Source of the DNA: Solirubrobacterales bacterium
Lineage (GTDB): Bacteria; Actinomycetota; Thermoleophilia; Solirubrobacterales; 70-9
Assembly: GCA_020438425.1 (NCBI GenBank)
Contig: JAGQUQ010000003.1
Coordinates: forward strand, 1 to 64,000
Direction of reading: 5' to 3'
DNA length: 64,000 nt
A program made the translations under genes and the position numbers. Under the pieces are notes generated by a model that had not been told where the DNA came from, did no database searches, and worked only from the letters and a program-made list of their open reading frames with translations. This document shows, in pieces, positions 18,626 to 27,106 of the stretch (positions within the stretch are counted from its first letter, which is position 1; every line of letters begins with the position of its first letter).

Positions 18626-19323
18626 GTTCCCCGGAGCCCGGATCGCCCCGCCCCTGGCTCGACCGGGGAGAACTGGCGCGTCTCGATCCGATGCTGGAGC
18701 TGCTCGAGCAGAGTCACGTCTCGCTCAGTTCGGTCACCGAGCCCTCCGAGGCACGTCGAATCCACGTGGCAGACAGCCTGACCGGGCTGTCGCTGCCGGA
18801 GGTGAAGAATGCGAACCGCGCGCTCGACCTCGGGGCCGGTGGAGGCTTTCCGGGGGTACCGCTCGCGCTCTTCCTGCCCGGTTGTGATTTCACCCTTGTC
18901 GACTCGGTGGGCCGAAAGGTGGAGTTCATGAACGAGGTGATTTCGGCTCTGGGACTGGAAAATGCGAGAGCGGTGAAGACCCGCTCCGAAGACTGGGCCG
19001 GTGGCGAGGACCGAGAGAGCTACGACCTGGTGACCGCCCGGGCAGTCGCTCCGCTCACGGTTCTGGCCGAGCTCGCATCACCACTCCTGAAGGAGGGCGG
19101 ACACCTTGTTGCCTGGAAGGGGGAGCCGGAACCGGAGGAAGAAGCCCTGATCGCCGACCACTCCGGAAAACTGGCCATGGAAGTGGTTCGGCGGGAATCG
19201 GTGGTCCCGTATCCGGGTTCCCGGGAACGGTCCCTCTACGTGCTGACCAAGACGGACCCGACCCCGGCAGGCCTTCCCCGCCGGGCGGGCATGGCCAGGA
19301 AACGCCCGCTAGGGCGCGGCTGA
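18622..19323 (+). CDS. rsmG: 16S rRNA (guanine527-N7)-methyltransferase RsmG
   Basis: SAM-dependent enzyme methylating G527 of 16S rRNA; its loss gives low-level streptomycin resistance. Rossmann motif I is LDLGAGGGFPGVPLA (about 69-83), followed by LVDSVGRKVEFM and the family motif VTARAVAPL. The GTG start at 18622 overlaps the jag stop as GTGA. The C-terminal 20 residues are an Arg/Pro-rich tail. The adjacent parAB genes complete the conserved origin-proximal order rsmG-parA-parB. Confidence 0.93.
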   Translation: MSSPEPGSPRPWLDRGELARLDPMLELLEQSHVSLSSVTEPSEARRIHVADSLTGLSLPEVKNANRALDLGAGGGFPGVPLALFLPGCDFTLVDSVGRKVEFMNEVISALGLENARAVKTRSEDWAGGEDRESYDLVTARAVAPLTVLAELASPLLKEGGHLVAWKGEPEPEEEALIADHSGKLAMEVVRRESVVPYPGSRERSLYVLTKTDPTPAGLPRRAGMARKRPLGRG

Positions 19324-19396
19324 CATAAGCTGCCTTTCGCATGAATACTTCCTCGTCCACGTGTGAACACCTTCCCGCCGATCGAGCGGCTACAAA

Positions 19397-20149
19397 TTGA
19401 TCTACGCAGTTGCCAACCAGAAGGGTGGCGTGGGCAAGACCACGACCGCCGTCAATCTCGGGGCCGCATTTTCCCGAATGGGTAAACGCGTGCTCGTGGT
19501 CGACCTGGATCAGCAGGCAAATGCGACCGTCGCCTTCGGTCTGGACAAGACCGATCTCCCGACCACCTATGAAGTCCTCAGTGGCGAAGTCACGCTGACC
19601 GAAGCGGCGCTGCCGGCCGGTCCGGAGAACGTCTGGCTGGCACCCGCCAGCCGGGACCTGGCCGGGGCCGTTGTCGAACTTCCCCGACTCGACGACCCCA
19701 ACACCCGCCTGACCGAACAGCTCGGCCCGCTCGATGAGCATTTCGACGTGGTGCTTATTGATTGCCCTCCGGCACTTGGACCGATCACCGTGAACGCACT
19801 GGTCGCGGCCGACCGGGTGATCATCCCGGTCCAGGCCGAGTATCTGGCGCTCGAGGGCCTGGTCGAGTTCCTCGACACGATCCGGATGATCCGGCAGCAA
19901 CTCAACCCGTCCCTTGAGCTTGGCGGGATCCTGGTCACCATGCATGACGAGCGAACCCGTCTGGCCCAGCAGGTCGAGGCGGAACTCCGCGACCACTTCT
20001 CCGAGACCGTCTTCCGGACGGTGATCCCGCGTACCGTCCGGGTGGCGGAAGCGCCAAGCTATGGCATCCCGGTGACCGAGTACTCACCCACATCCCGAGG
20101 CTCCGAGGCTTACCTGGCTCTCGCCGACGAGGTGGCCGCACGTGGCTGA
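19397..20149 (+). CDS. parA: Chromosome-partitioning ATPase ParA/Soj
   Basis: Deviant Walker A ATPase that positions ParB-parS complexes on the nucleoid. 250 residues beginning [20 protein letters not shown] (TTG start at 19397), with the signature Lys in KGGVGKTT, Walker A' [11 protein letters not shown] and Walker [13 protein letters not shown]. The gap to rsmG holds a CCACGTGTGAAC sequence at 19357, a poor parS match. The stop overlaps the parB start by 8 bp. Confidence 0.95.
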   Translation: MIYAVANQKGGVGKTTTAVNLGAAFSRMGKRVLVVDLDQQANATVAFGLDKTDLPTTYEVLSGEVTLTEAALPAGPENVWLAPASRDLAGAVVELPRLDDPNTRLTEQLGPLDEHFDVVLIDCPPALGPITVNALVAADRVIIPVQAEYLALEGLVEFLDTIRMIRQQLNPSLELGGILVTMHDERTRLAQQVEAELRDHFSETVFRTVIPRTVRVAEAPSYGIPVTEYSPTSRGSEAYLALADEVAARG

Positions 20150-20990
20150 GAAGCGAGGACTGGGCAAGGGACTGGGAGCGATCCTGCCCGAGAGCGCGAC
20201 CGGGCCCGACATGCGGGAACTACCCGTCAAGTCGATCGATCGCAACCCGGAACAGCCCCGCACCAACTTTTCCGAATCAGCTCTCGAGGCGCTCTCGGAG
20301 TCAATCAAGGCGAGCGGAGTGGTCCAACCACTTATCGTGAGGCCGGCCGGCAAGGGCAAGTACGAGATCATCGCCGGCGAGCGGCGCTGGCGGGCGGCGC
20401 AGATGGCCGGAGTCGAGAAAGTTCCGGTGGTCATCCGCGACTCCGATGAAGCCGACCGGCTCGAGGTCGCCCTGATCGAGAACATGGTCCGGGAGAACCT
20501 GAACCCGGTCGAAGAAGCCAAGGCCTGCGCCGCCCTGGTCGAGGATCTGGGGCTGAGCAAGGAGGAACTGGGCAAGCGAGTCGGTCGCAGCCGCCCCCAG
20601 ATTTCCAACCTGATCCGCCTGCTCGACCTGCCCGACGACGTGCTCGACATGCTGGAGCAGGGAGAACTTTCGGAAGGCCACGGCCGGGCGATCCTCCAGG
20701 TGCCCGATCATGCCGACCGCCGCAAGCTGGCGAAGCAGGCCAACAAGGAAGGGTGGTCGGTCCGCCAGACCGAAGCCGGGGCCCGCGCCCTGGCCGAGGC
20801 GCCGAAGAAGAAGGGCGGCAAGAAGACCCTCTCGGCCGAGGAAACGGAGGCGATCGCCGCGGCGACCGAGCAGCTCGAAACCGGGCTCGACCGGCCAGTC
20901 AAAATCAAGCCGAAGGGCAAGGGACTGGTGGTCGAGATCGAGCTCGATGACCTCGCCCAGGCGATCGACATCGCCGACCGCTTGTCCTGA
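20142..20990 (+). CDS. parB: Chromosome-partitioning protein ParB
   Basis: CTP-dependent DNA clamp that binds parS and spreads. 282 residues: [11 protein letters not shown] near the start (ParA-interacting tail), the CTP-binding motif GERRWRAA, the [16 protein letters not shown] box, an HTH around [22 protein letters not shown], and a C-terminal dimerisation domain after about 215. GTG start at 20142 inside the parA end. A parS-like target lies at 17056. Confidence 0.96.
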   Translation: MAEKRGLGKGLGAILPESATGPDMRELPVKSIDRNPEQPRTNFSESALEALSESIKASGVVQPLIVRPAGKGKYEIIAGERRWRAAQMAGVEKVPVVIRDSDEADRLEVALIENMVRENLNPVEEAKACAALVEDLGLSKEELGKRVGRSRPQISNLIRLLDLPDDVLDMLEQGELSEGHGRAILQVPDHADRRKLAKQANKEGWSVRQTEAGARALAEAPKKKGGKKTLSAEETEAIAAATEQLETGLDRPVKIKPKGKGLVVEIELDDLAQAIDIADRLS

Positions 20991-21045
20991 CTCTCCGGCG
21001 GACGACGCGCGGGCAGCGCCACGGTTAGAATCCTCGGTCCCTCGC

Positions 21046-21119
21046 GGGCGATTAGCTCAGTTGGTTAGAGCGCGTCTCTGATAAGGACGAGGTCCGTGGT
21101 TCGAATCCACGATCGCCCA
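21046..21119 (+). tRNA. tRNA-Ile (GAT)
   Basis: 74 nt cloverleaf. Acceptor GGGCGAT pairs with ATCGCCC, D-arm begins GCTCAGTTGG, anticodon GAT in CTGATAA, and the T-arm is CGTGG-TTCGAAT-CCACG. Discriminator A at 21119; CCA is not encoded. A TAGAAT -10 box lies at 21026-21031. Confidence 0.97.
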
Positions 21120-21126
21120 TGCCCCG

Positions 21127-21153
21127 GGTAGCCGCCAACGCTTGCGGCTACCT
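21127..21153 (+). terminator. Hairpin after tRNA-Ile
   Basis: Nine-base-pair perfect stem GGTAGCCGC/GCGGCTACC with a short loop, 8 nt after the tRNA. There is no U-tract. Confidence 0.55.
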
Positions 21154-21161
21154 GCCCTACC

Positions 21162-21167
21162 TATAAT
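21162..21167 (+). promoter_or_regulatory. -10 box of the bifunctional nuclease gene
   Basis: Consensus TATAAT, 10 nt upstream of ATG 21178. Transcription would start about 4 nt before the start codon. A weak TTGCGG lies upstream with non-optimal spacing and inside the tRNA hairpin. Confidence 0.6.
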
Positions 21168-21177
21168 CGGGAGTCTC

Positions 21178-21666
21178 ATGCGTGAGGTCCAGATCTACGG
21201 AGTCTCCTTCGACATGGTCGGCAAGCAGCCGATCGTTCTGCTGAAGACGATCGACGACAACCGGTACCTGCCGATCTGGATCGGCCACCCCGAGGCGGCG
21301 GCGATCCTGATGAAGCTGCAGGGAGCCGACACCCCGCGGCCGATGACCCATGACCTCGTGATCGACATGCTCGACCAGGTCGAGACCAAGGTCGAACGGA
21401 TCACGGTCAACGAATTGAGGGACAACACCTTCTTCGCGACCATCGTCCTCTCGGTCGGTGGCAACGAGATCGAGATCGACTCGCGGCCTTCCGACGCTCT
21501 CGCCCTGGCGGTCCGGGTCCAGGCCCCGATCTTCGTGGCGGAGGACGTGATCGACGAATCCTCGATCGAGTTCGATCAGGGGATCGAGGACAACGAGCAG
21601 GTGGTCGAGAAGTTCAAGGACTTTCTCGACGACGTTTCGCCAGAAGACTTCATGCAGGACTCCTGA
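21178..21666 (+). CDS. Bifunctional nuclease (BFN/DUF151) family protein
   Basis: 162-residue protein of the DUF151 family; plant members have DNase and RNase activity, while bacterial ones are mostly uncharacterised. It starts MREVQIYGVSFDMVGKQPIV and has the conserved LPIWIGHPEAAAI segment and the SRPSDALALAVR motif that defines the family. A C-terminal acidic extension resembles a UVR-like helix (EQVVEKFKDFLDDVSPEDF). I chose ATG 21178 (GGGAG just upstream) over an in-frame start at 21142, which lies inside the hairpin and before the -10 box. Confidence 0.88.
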   Translation: MREVQIYGVSFDMVGKQPIVLLKTIDDNRYLPIWIGHPEAAAILMKLQGADTPRPMTHDLVIDMLDQVETKVERITVNELRDNTFFATIVLSVGGNEIEIDSRPSDALALAVRVQAPIFVAEDVIDESSIEFDQGIEDNEQVVEKFKDFLDDVSPEDFMQDS

Positions 21667-21691
21667 TTTCCACGGGCGTTGGGGCCGGCTC

Positions 21692-21752
21692 CGGGGGCAT
21701 CACCCAGGGTCCGTCGCTTCGCTCCCCCGAAGGCCCCTGGCCGATGCCCCCG
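21692..21752. terminator. Bidirectional hairpin between BFN gene and ddl
   Basis: Perfect 10-bp stem CGGGGGCATC (21692) with GATGCCCCCG (21743), extended inward by CCAGGG/CCCTGG. It separates two convergent genes, as expected for a shared terminator. Confidence 0.65.
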
Positions 21753-21785
21753 AATCCGACTTGGATCACATCCGACGGGTTTCGC

Positions 21786-21822
21786 TGGGAGGCGGGGCGA
21801 AGCTCGCCGACTTGCAGTTAAG
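21786..21822 (-). repeat. Partial copy of the intergenic double-hairpin repeat (copy F)
   Basis: Read on the minus strand this copy gives TTAACTGCAAGTCGGCGAG, then a GGCGA/TCGCC hairpin and CCCGCCTCC, nearly identical to the left part of the copy at 29179. It overlaps the TAA stop codon of ddl. The right-hand hairpin is absent or diverged. Confidence 0.65.
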
Positions 21823-22738
21823 CCATGGCGAGGTCCAGGATCTTCTGGACCATTGCGTTGAAGTCGAGGCCGGCTGCTTCGGCGGCCTGGGGGAGGAGTG
21901 ACGTTTCGGTGAGGCCGGGGATCGCGTTGATCTCCAGGACCTGGGGGCCGTCCTCGGCGAGGATCAGGTCCACACGGGAGAAGCCGGAACAACCCAGGGC
22001 TTCGTAGGCGGCAAGGGCGACCCGTTCGACTTCGGCCGTCTCCGCTTCGCCCAGATCGGCCGGGCACTCGAAACTGGCCCCCCCGATCTCGTAACGGGCC
22101 TCGAAGTCATAGCTGTTGCTCTTGGTCGGGATCGCTTCAACCACCGGCAGCGCCTCTCCGCCCAGTACTGACACCGCCAGTTCCCGGCCGCTGACCCAGG
22201 TCTCGAGCAGGGCCCGGTCGTCGTAGCTGAGGGCGGTGATCAGCGCGTTGGGGATCTGCTCAAGCTCGGTCACGACCTTCACCCCGAGCGAGGAACCCTG
22301 AGAGCAGGGCTTTGCGACCAGCGGCAGGCCGACCCGTTCCACGGCAGCACCGAAGGTCGAGGCGGCACCGAAGTCGCGGATCGCGGCCTCGCTGTAGGTC
22401 ACCCAGTCCGGAGTCGGAAGGCCGTTCTCGCGGAGGATGTACTTGGCGAGGCTCTTGTCCATGCAGCGCTTGCATGCGGCGACGCGGGGCCCGGTGTGGG
22501 GGATGTCGAGCAACTCGAGCAGGGACTGGACCGTGCCGTCCTCACCCTCGGTTCCGTGCAGGGCGATGAAGGCGACGTCGGGCCGGTTCTTCTCGAGCTG
22601 TCCGACCAGATCCGGACCGAGATCGAGCACGTCGACTTCGTGGCCGAGATCCAGCAGCGCCTCGGTAACCCGCAGACCGGAGCGGATCGAAACGCCGCGC
22701 TCGAGCGACCGACCACCCTGGAGCAGCGCCACCTTCAT
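21818..22738 (-). CDS. ddl: D-alanine--D-alanine ligase
   Basis: ATP-grasp enzyme that makes the D-Ala-D-Ala dipeptide for peptidoglycan. 306 residues: LQGGRSLERGVSIRSG at the start (D-Ala site), ALHGTEGEDGTVQ (59-71), KPCSQGSSLGV for the ATP-grasp loop, and a C-terminal LEINAIPGLTETSLLPQ metal-binding segment. Its start overlaps the stop of the upstream aminotransferase by 4 bp, so the two are coupled. Its stop codon lies in a repeat element. Confidence 0.95.
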   Translation of the reverse strand: MKVALLQGGRSLERGVSIRSGLRVTEALLDLGHEVDVLDLGPDLVGQLEKNRPDVAFIALHGTEGEDGTVQSLLELLDIPHTGPRVAACKRCMDKSLAKYILRENGLPTPDWVTYSEAAIRDFGAASTFGAAVERVGLPLVAKPCSQGSSLGVKVVTELEQIPNALITALSYDDRALLETWVSGRELAVSVLGGEALPVVEAIPTKSNSYDFEARYEIGGASFECPADLGEAETAEVERVALAAYEALGCSGFSRVDLILAEDGPQVLEINAIPGLTETSLLPQAAEAAGLDFNAMVQKILDLAMA

Positions 22739-24051
22739 GAAGGATCTTCTTCCGTACGCGGCAGCTTCATCTCGTCGGTACTGGTCATCGTCTCGTAGAG
22801 CTTCAGCATCTCGCGGGCAACCTGACCGATCCGCCGGATCCCTTCGATGATCTCGTCTTCCTTGACCCCGGAGAAGTTGAGTCGCATCGAGCTCGCGCCG
22901 CGGCCGTCCACATAGGCGTTCGGCCCCGGCACGAAGGCGACATTGCGGGAAAGAGCCTTGGCCAGAAGGTCTTCGGTACTCAGCACATCCGGCATCGTCG
23001 CCCAGATGAACAGTCCGCCGGCCGGCTTGTTCCAGGTCGCGCCGTGCGGGAAGTACTCGGCCATGGCACTGATCATCACGTCCCGACGGGCCCGGTAGAT
23101 CCCGGTCAGTTCCTCGACGTACTCGCGCCAGGCGCCGTCGCGGAAGAAGTGACCGGCGAAGTCCTGGGTAAGCGTTGAAGTGCAGAGGTCGGCCGCCTGC
23201 TTGCCGAGCACGACCTTTTCGCGGATCGGGGTCGGCGTGACCAGCCAGCCGATGCGAAGACCGGCCGAGAGGATCTTCGAGAAGGTTCCCAGGTAGACCA
23301 CGAAGTTGCCGCCGTCGAGGCTGTAGAGCGTGGGGAGGGGCTCACCCTCGAACCGGAGCAGGCCGTAGGGGTTGTCCTCGATCACGAGGATCTCTTTCTC
23401 GCGAGCGATCTCGACCAGTCGCCGGCGGCGCTCCAGCGAAAGGGTCACCCCGCCCGGGTTCTGGAAGGTGGGGATCGAGTAGATGAACTTCGGCCGCTTG
23501 CCTTCGGCTTCGAGCTGCTCGAGAGTCTCTTCGAGCAGGTCGATCCTCATGCCGTCGGCGTCCATCTCGATCTGCCGCACATCCGCCTCGTAGGAACAGA
23601 AGGTCGGGATCGCGCCCGGATAGGTCGGGGCATCGCAGATGATCACGTCCCCGGGATCGATCAGCACCTTGGTGATCAGGTCGATCGCCTGCTGACCGCC
23701 CGTGGTGACGGTGATGTCCATCGAGTCGACCCGGGTGTTCTCGGCCGCCATCACCTCGACGATCTGCTCCCGGACCAGCATCGACCCCTCGGTCGGGCCG
23801 TACTGCAGCACTTCGGCCACGGCGGTCTTCTCGATCCTCAACATCTCGGCGGCAAAAGCCTCGGCCGGAAAAGTCGAAGTGTCCGGCAACCCGCCGGCCA
23901 GCGAGATCACTTCCGGGCGGGCGGTGATCTCCATCATGTCCCGCATCGCCGAAGACCGCATGACACGGGTCCTTTTGGCGAAAAGCGAGGCGTATCGCTC
24001 GAGGTCTTTGGCCCGGGTCTGTTGTCGCCGGGGAGGTGGTGAGGCCGCCAT
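22735..24051 (-). CDS. PLP-dependent aminotransferase, class I/II (aminoadipate/MocR-core type)
   Basis: Fold-type I aminotransferase of the family containing 2-aminoadipate and kynurenine aminotransferases; the true substrate is unknown. Visible elements: SLAGGLPDTSTFP, the QYGPTEGSMLVREQI segment, TGGQQAIDLI, the IEDNPYGLLRF Asp-Tyr pair, and YLGTFSKILSAGLRIGW with the PLP lysine (SK). C-terminal RLNFSG holds the substrate-binding Arg. I chose ATG 24051, which has AGAAGG directly upstream, over 24087. Its stop overlaps the start of ddl by 4 bp. Confidence 0.9.
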   Translation of the reverse strand: MAASPPPRRQQTRAKDLERYASLFAKRTRVMRSSAMRDMMEITARPEVISLAGGLPDTSTFPAEAFAAEMLRIEKTAVAEVLQYGPTEGSMLVREQIVEVMAAENTRVDSMDITVTTGGQQAIDLITKVLIDPGDVIICDAPTYPGAIPTFCSYEADVRQIEMDADGMRIDLLEETLEQLEAEGKRPKFIYSIPTFQNPGGVTLSLERRRRLVEIAREKEILVIEDNPYGLLRFEGEPLPTLYSLDGGNFVVYLGTFSKILSAGLRIGWLVTPTPIREKVVLGKQAADLCTSTLTQDFAGHFFRDGAWREYVEELTGIYRARRDVMISAMAEYFPHGATWNKPAGGLFIWATMPDVLSTEDLLAKALSRNVAFVPGPNAYVDGRGASSMRLNFSGVKEDEIIEGIRRIGQVAREMLKLYETMTSTDEMKLPRTEEDPS

Positions 24052-24497
24052 CCTTCTATTCTGCCGGTATCGGCACTTTCGAGACAATCTGCTTCGCCGT
24101 CGGAATCGGCATTGCGACCGGAATGATCGCCGGCACCACCGGGCTTGAAGGCTCGGCCCGGGGCCGCATGGCGGTTCTGGCCGGAATCATCGGGGCAGTC
24201 CTCGGCTACATCGGAACCTCCGTCCTCGACGGAACGGTGGTCATCGGCGCGGTGATCGGTGCGGCCGCCGCCGTCTTCAGCACGGCGGTCGTTTCCGACG
24301 TGATCGCCGGAGCACAGCGGCGGGGCGCGACCTGGGCTCTCTCCCTGATCCTCGTCTTCGCGGCGCTGGTCATCGCGATCATCTGTGTGATCCTGCCGCC
24401 GTTCGCGATCCTCCCCGCGGGCTTCCTCGCCTACCTCGCCTGGCGTCGTCGTCAGCAGGCCGATCGCAAGCATGCGGGCCTGCGAGTCCTCCGTTAG
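24036..24497 (+). CDS. Hypothetical membrane protein
   Basis: 153 residues, unrecognised. Four or five hydrophobic segments (around FAVGIGIATGMIAG, MAVLAGIIGAVLGYIGTSV, VVIGAVIGAAAAVFSTAVV, ALSLILVFAALVIAIICVIL, FAILPAGFLAYLAW) and an Arg/Lys-rich tail. The two consecutive GTG codons at 24036 and 24039 follow GGGGAGG directly, so the first residues are uncertain; its 5' end overlaps the divergent aminotransferase by about 16 bp. It is 9 bp upstream of the phosphodiesterase-like gene and probably cotranscribed with it. Confidence 0.7.
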   Translation: MVRPPSFYSAGIGTFETICFAVGIGIATGMIAGTTGLEGSARGRMAVLAGIIGAVLGYIGTSVLDGTVVIGAVIGAAAAVFSTAVVSDVIAGAQRRGATWALSLILVFAALVIAIICVILPPFAILPAGFLAYLAWRRRQQADRKHAGLRVLR

Positions 24498-24506
24498 GAG
24501 ATCCCC

Positions 24507-26102
24507 TTGGCGAAAAAGCTGGTTCTCGCTTATGTCGACTCGCTCCGGACCGACATGCTCCGGCAGACGATCGATGAAGGTCGTGCCCCCACCTTCAGTC
24601 GCCTGTTGAAAAGGGGCGCCCTGGTCGAAGACTGCATCTCCTCCTTTCCTTCGGTCACCCCGGTCGCCTCGGCCGAGATGGTCACCGGGGTGCAGTCGGA
24701 CCGGCACTGGATCAGCGGCATGAACTGGTTCCACCGGGCCGAGCAGCGCTATGTCGAGTACGGCTCTTCACTCGAAGCGACCCGGGCCTTCGGTCTCTTC
24801 CGTTCTCTCCACGACCTCGTCTACAACATGAACCTGAGTCACCTCAGCCCGTCGGTCGAGACGGTCTTCGAGACGCTCGATGACATCGGGGTGCGAACCG
24901 CCTCGACCCCCTTCCTGATCTACCGGGGCCGGCACCGGCATGACGTGAACCTGGTCGGGATCACCGGCAAGGCGATCGAAGCCGGCCTGCTCAAGTTCGA
25001 TTACGGGACCTGGGGCCCGAAAGAGCTCTTCTACGGGGATCTCTACTCCTCGATGGAAACCAGCTGCAAGCCGAGTTCGATTCCCGGCAAGCGGGACATC
25101 TATTCGGCCTGTTGCGCGTCCGAGCTGGTCAGCCGGGATGCCTTCGACTTCATGCTGCTCTCGTTCCCGGACAACGACAACTACTCCCATCGCCACGGAC
25201 CGCTCGCCTCGACCCGATCGATCGAGCGGGCCGACTACTGCATGGCAGAGGTGATCCAGTCGGCCGGGGGAGTGGAGCCCTTCCTCGCCGACCACGCCCT
25301 GATCCTGCTGGCCGACCACGCCCACACCGACGTCGAGAAGACCTACGACGTGATCGAGTGGATGAGCCGCAAGTGGAAGGTTCTGCCGCCTTCCTCGGAG
25401 GATCCGGATCTGGCCGAGGTGGCGGTGAGCCCGACCTCCCGGGCCGCCCACATCTACCTGCTGGCCGAGCAGGACAATCCGATCCGGCATCGCCGCATCC
25501 GCGAACACCTGGCCGGGCTCGAAGGAACCGAGTTGATCGCCTGGACCGAGCAGGACGGCGAGCCGGTGGCGCGTTCGCCAAAACCCGGACATCTTGAGCC
25601 CGGCAATGTCGCCGTGGTCGAGCGGGACGGCCGACGACTCGACTTCTTCCCGGTGACGCAGGCCATGCGTCGTGATGACTCGAAACCTGCGTCACCGCTG
25701 GCGGGCGAGGGCCGTGAAACGGTGACCGACCGCCGTGGTCGCGAGTGGAGCATCAGTGGCAACATCGAAGCCCTGGGCGCCTCGGTCGAGAACGGCATGA
25801 TCGAGATGCCCGACTACCCCGACGGTCTCGGACGGCTCTGGTCGGCCCTGGTCGCCCCGCATGGCGGCGACCTGATCGTCTCACTCGAACTCGGCTACGA
25901 ATGCGTCGACTGGGGCGGCACCGCCCACTGCCCCGGAGGCAGCCACGGCTCGCTTCGCAAGGAAGATTCCGAAGGCCCGCTGCTCTTCGTCGGCTGCGGC
26001 CCTGACGACCCCGATCCGGAGATCGCCGCCCGCCACCAGGCCCGCTCCCAGTGGGGACTACAGGACGTAGCCCCGATCATCCGGGACCACTTCGTGGCTT
26101 AA
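24507..26102 (+). CDS. Alkaline-phosphatase-superfamily phosphodiesterase/nucleotide pyrophosphatase
   Basis: 531-residue predicted cytoplasmic enzyme of the type I phosphodiesterase family; substrate unknown. Metal-site residues are visible in order: YVDSLRTDML (first Asp), the nucleophile segment FPSVTPVASAEM (Thr), FPDNDNYSHRHGP, and LLADHAHTDVEK. The TTG start at 24507 follows AGGAGATCCCC. A 45-nt palindrome at 25652-25696 is embedded in frame and also occurs in the intergenic region at 53949, encoding the segment around MRRDDSKPASP that may be a surface insertion. The last stop codon falls at the edge of a repeat element. Confidence 0.82.
   Translation: MAKKLVLAYVDSLRTDMLRQTIDEGRAPTFSRLLKRGALVEDCISSFPSVTPVASAEMVTGVQSDRHWISGMNWFHRAEQRYVEYGSSLEATRAFGLFRSLHDLVYNMNLSHLSPSVETVFETLDDIGVRTASTPFLIYRGRHRHDVNLVGITGKAIEAGLLKFDYGTWGPKELFYGDLYSSMETSCKPSSIPGKRDIYSACCASELVSRDAFDFMLLSFPDNDNYSHRHGPLASTRSIERADYCMAEVIQSAGGVEPFLADHALILLADHAHTDVEKTYDVIEWMSRKWKVLPPSSEDPDLAEVAVSPTSRAAHIYLLAEQDNPIRHRRIREHLAGLEGTELIAWTEQDGEPVARSPKPGHLEPGNVAVVERDGRRLDFFPVTQAMRRDDSKPASPLAGEGRETVTDRRGREWSISGNIEALGASVENGMIEMPDYPDGLGRLWSALVAPHGGDLIVSLELGYECVDWGGTAHCPGGSHGSLRKEDSEGPLLFVGCGPDDPDPEIAARHQARSQWGLQDVAPIIRDHFVA
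25652..25696. repeat. 45-nt palindromic element inside a coding sequence
   Basis: Ends are an 11-bp perfect inverted repeat (GGTGACGCAGG/CCTGCGTCACC). The right two thirds are almost identical to 53949-53993. Here the element is read through in frame by the phosphodiesterase-like gene. Confidence 0.7.
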
Positions 26103-26189
26103 CTGCAAGTCGGGCGGGGTCCAACCCGCCCTCCCAGTTGAACCCGCCCCACCCACTAGAACAAACGGATAGATGGGTGGGGCTCTGTC
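26101..26189 (+). repeat. Intergenic double-hairpin repeat, copy A
   Basis: Sits between two convergent genes. It starts with TTAACTGCAAGTC (overlapping the upstream stop codon), then GGGCGGG/CCCGCCC hairpin, an AACCCGCC spacer, and the second hairpin GCCCCACCCA/TGGGTGGGGC (26146-26155 with 26174-26183), ending GGCTCTGTC. Confidence 0.8.
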
Positions 26190-26985
26190 AGGTGGCGGGC
26201 TCGAGGACCTGGGTGAAGTCGGTGGCCAGGCCGTCTTCGCCGATCTCGATCGCGGCGCCCATTACCCAGACGTCTTCGGTGGCGGTTTCGAAACGGACCG
26301 GCATGTTGGTTCGCATCTTCTCGATCGCCTGTTCCTTCTTCACTCCGAGGACGGAGTCGCGGGCACCGGTCATGCCGACGTCGGAGATGAAGGCCGTGCC
26401 CTTCGGAAGCACCCGGCCGTCGGCGGTCGGCACATGGGTGTGGGTGCCGAGCACCGCAGCCACCCTTCCGTCGAGATACCAGCCCATCGCCACCTTCTCG
26501 CTGGTCACCTCGCCGTGGAAGTCGACGATCACCGTCCCAACCCCGGACTTCTCCAGCTCGGCCAGGATCAGATCCGCCTCGTCGAAAGGCGAGCGGGCGG
26601 CATCGAGACCGATCATCCCGATCAGGTTGATCACCCCGACCCGGCGACGGCCGGACCGGTCGGCCGGCTCGACCTCGATCACGCAGTGGCCCTTGCCGGG
26701 GTTTGCCCGCCGGTAGTTGGCTGGACGAACCACTCTCTCGGCCCGGTCGAGGTACTCCCAGCTGTCCTTCTGCCGGTAGGTGTGGTTGCCGAGGGTGATC
26801 ACATCGGCTCCGCAGGCGAAGAGATCCTTCGCCGTCTTCTCGGTGATGCCGAGCCCGCCGGCCGAGTTCTCGCCGTTGACGACGATCAGGTCGGGGGCGT
26901 GCTGTTCGCGCAGCTTCGGCATCACGGACGCCAGCCCCCTCCGGCCCGGACTGCCAACCACATCACCAATGAAGAGCAACTTCAC
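26188..26985 (-). CDS. ymdB: YmdB-family metallophosphoesterase
   Basis: Calcineurin-like phosphodiesterase of the YmdB family, which in Bacillus hydrolyses 2',3'-cyclic nucleotides and affects biofilm and motility choices. 265 residues: FIGDVVGSPGRRG (5-17, metal site), VVNGENSAGG (Asn/Glu), LGNHTYRQ (GNH motif), VDFHGEVTSEK, and GTHTHVPTAD (HxH). Family length matches. It stands alone between two repeat elements. Confidence 0.92.
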   Translation of the reverse strand: MKLLFIGDVVGSPGRRGLASVMPKLREQHAPDLIVVNGENSAGGLGITEKTAKDLFACGADVITLGNHTYRQKDSWEYLDRAERVVRPANYRRANPGKGHCVIEVEPADRSGRRRVGVINLIGMIGLDAARSPFDEADLILAELEKSGVGTVIVDFHGEVTSEKVAMGWYLDGRVAAVLGTHTHVPTADGRVLPKGTAFISDVGMTGARDSVLGVKKEQAIEKMRTNMPVRFETATEDVWVMGAAIEIGEDGLATDFTQVLEPAT

Positions 26986-26994
26986 AACGCAAAT

Positions 26995-27080
26995 TTAACT
27001 GCATGTCATCCGGTCTGCGCCGGATGACCAATGAAACCCGCCGACCCAGGAGAGCAAGGAATGGATGGGTCGGCTCTGTC
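26995..27080 (+). repeat. Intergenic double-hairpin repeat, copy E
   Basis: TTAACTGCA start; perfect 9-bp hairpin GTCATCCGG/CCGGATGAC with loop TCTGCG (27005-27028); AAACCCG spacer; second stem GCCGACCCA/TGGGTCGGC (27040-27048 with 27066-27074); tail GGCTCTGTC. The second stem has changed on both sides relative to copies A and B. Confidence 0.8.
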
Positions 27081-27106
27081 GGGCAACATCGCATAAGTTC
27101 CTCTCC

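Noticed and set aside
19355-19368. CCACGTGTGAAC before parA as parS
   Set aside because: Core matches but flanks do not form the palindrome.
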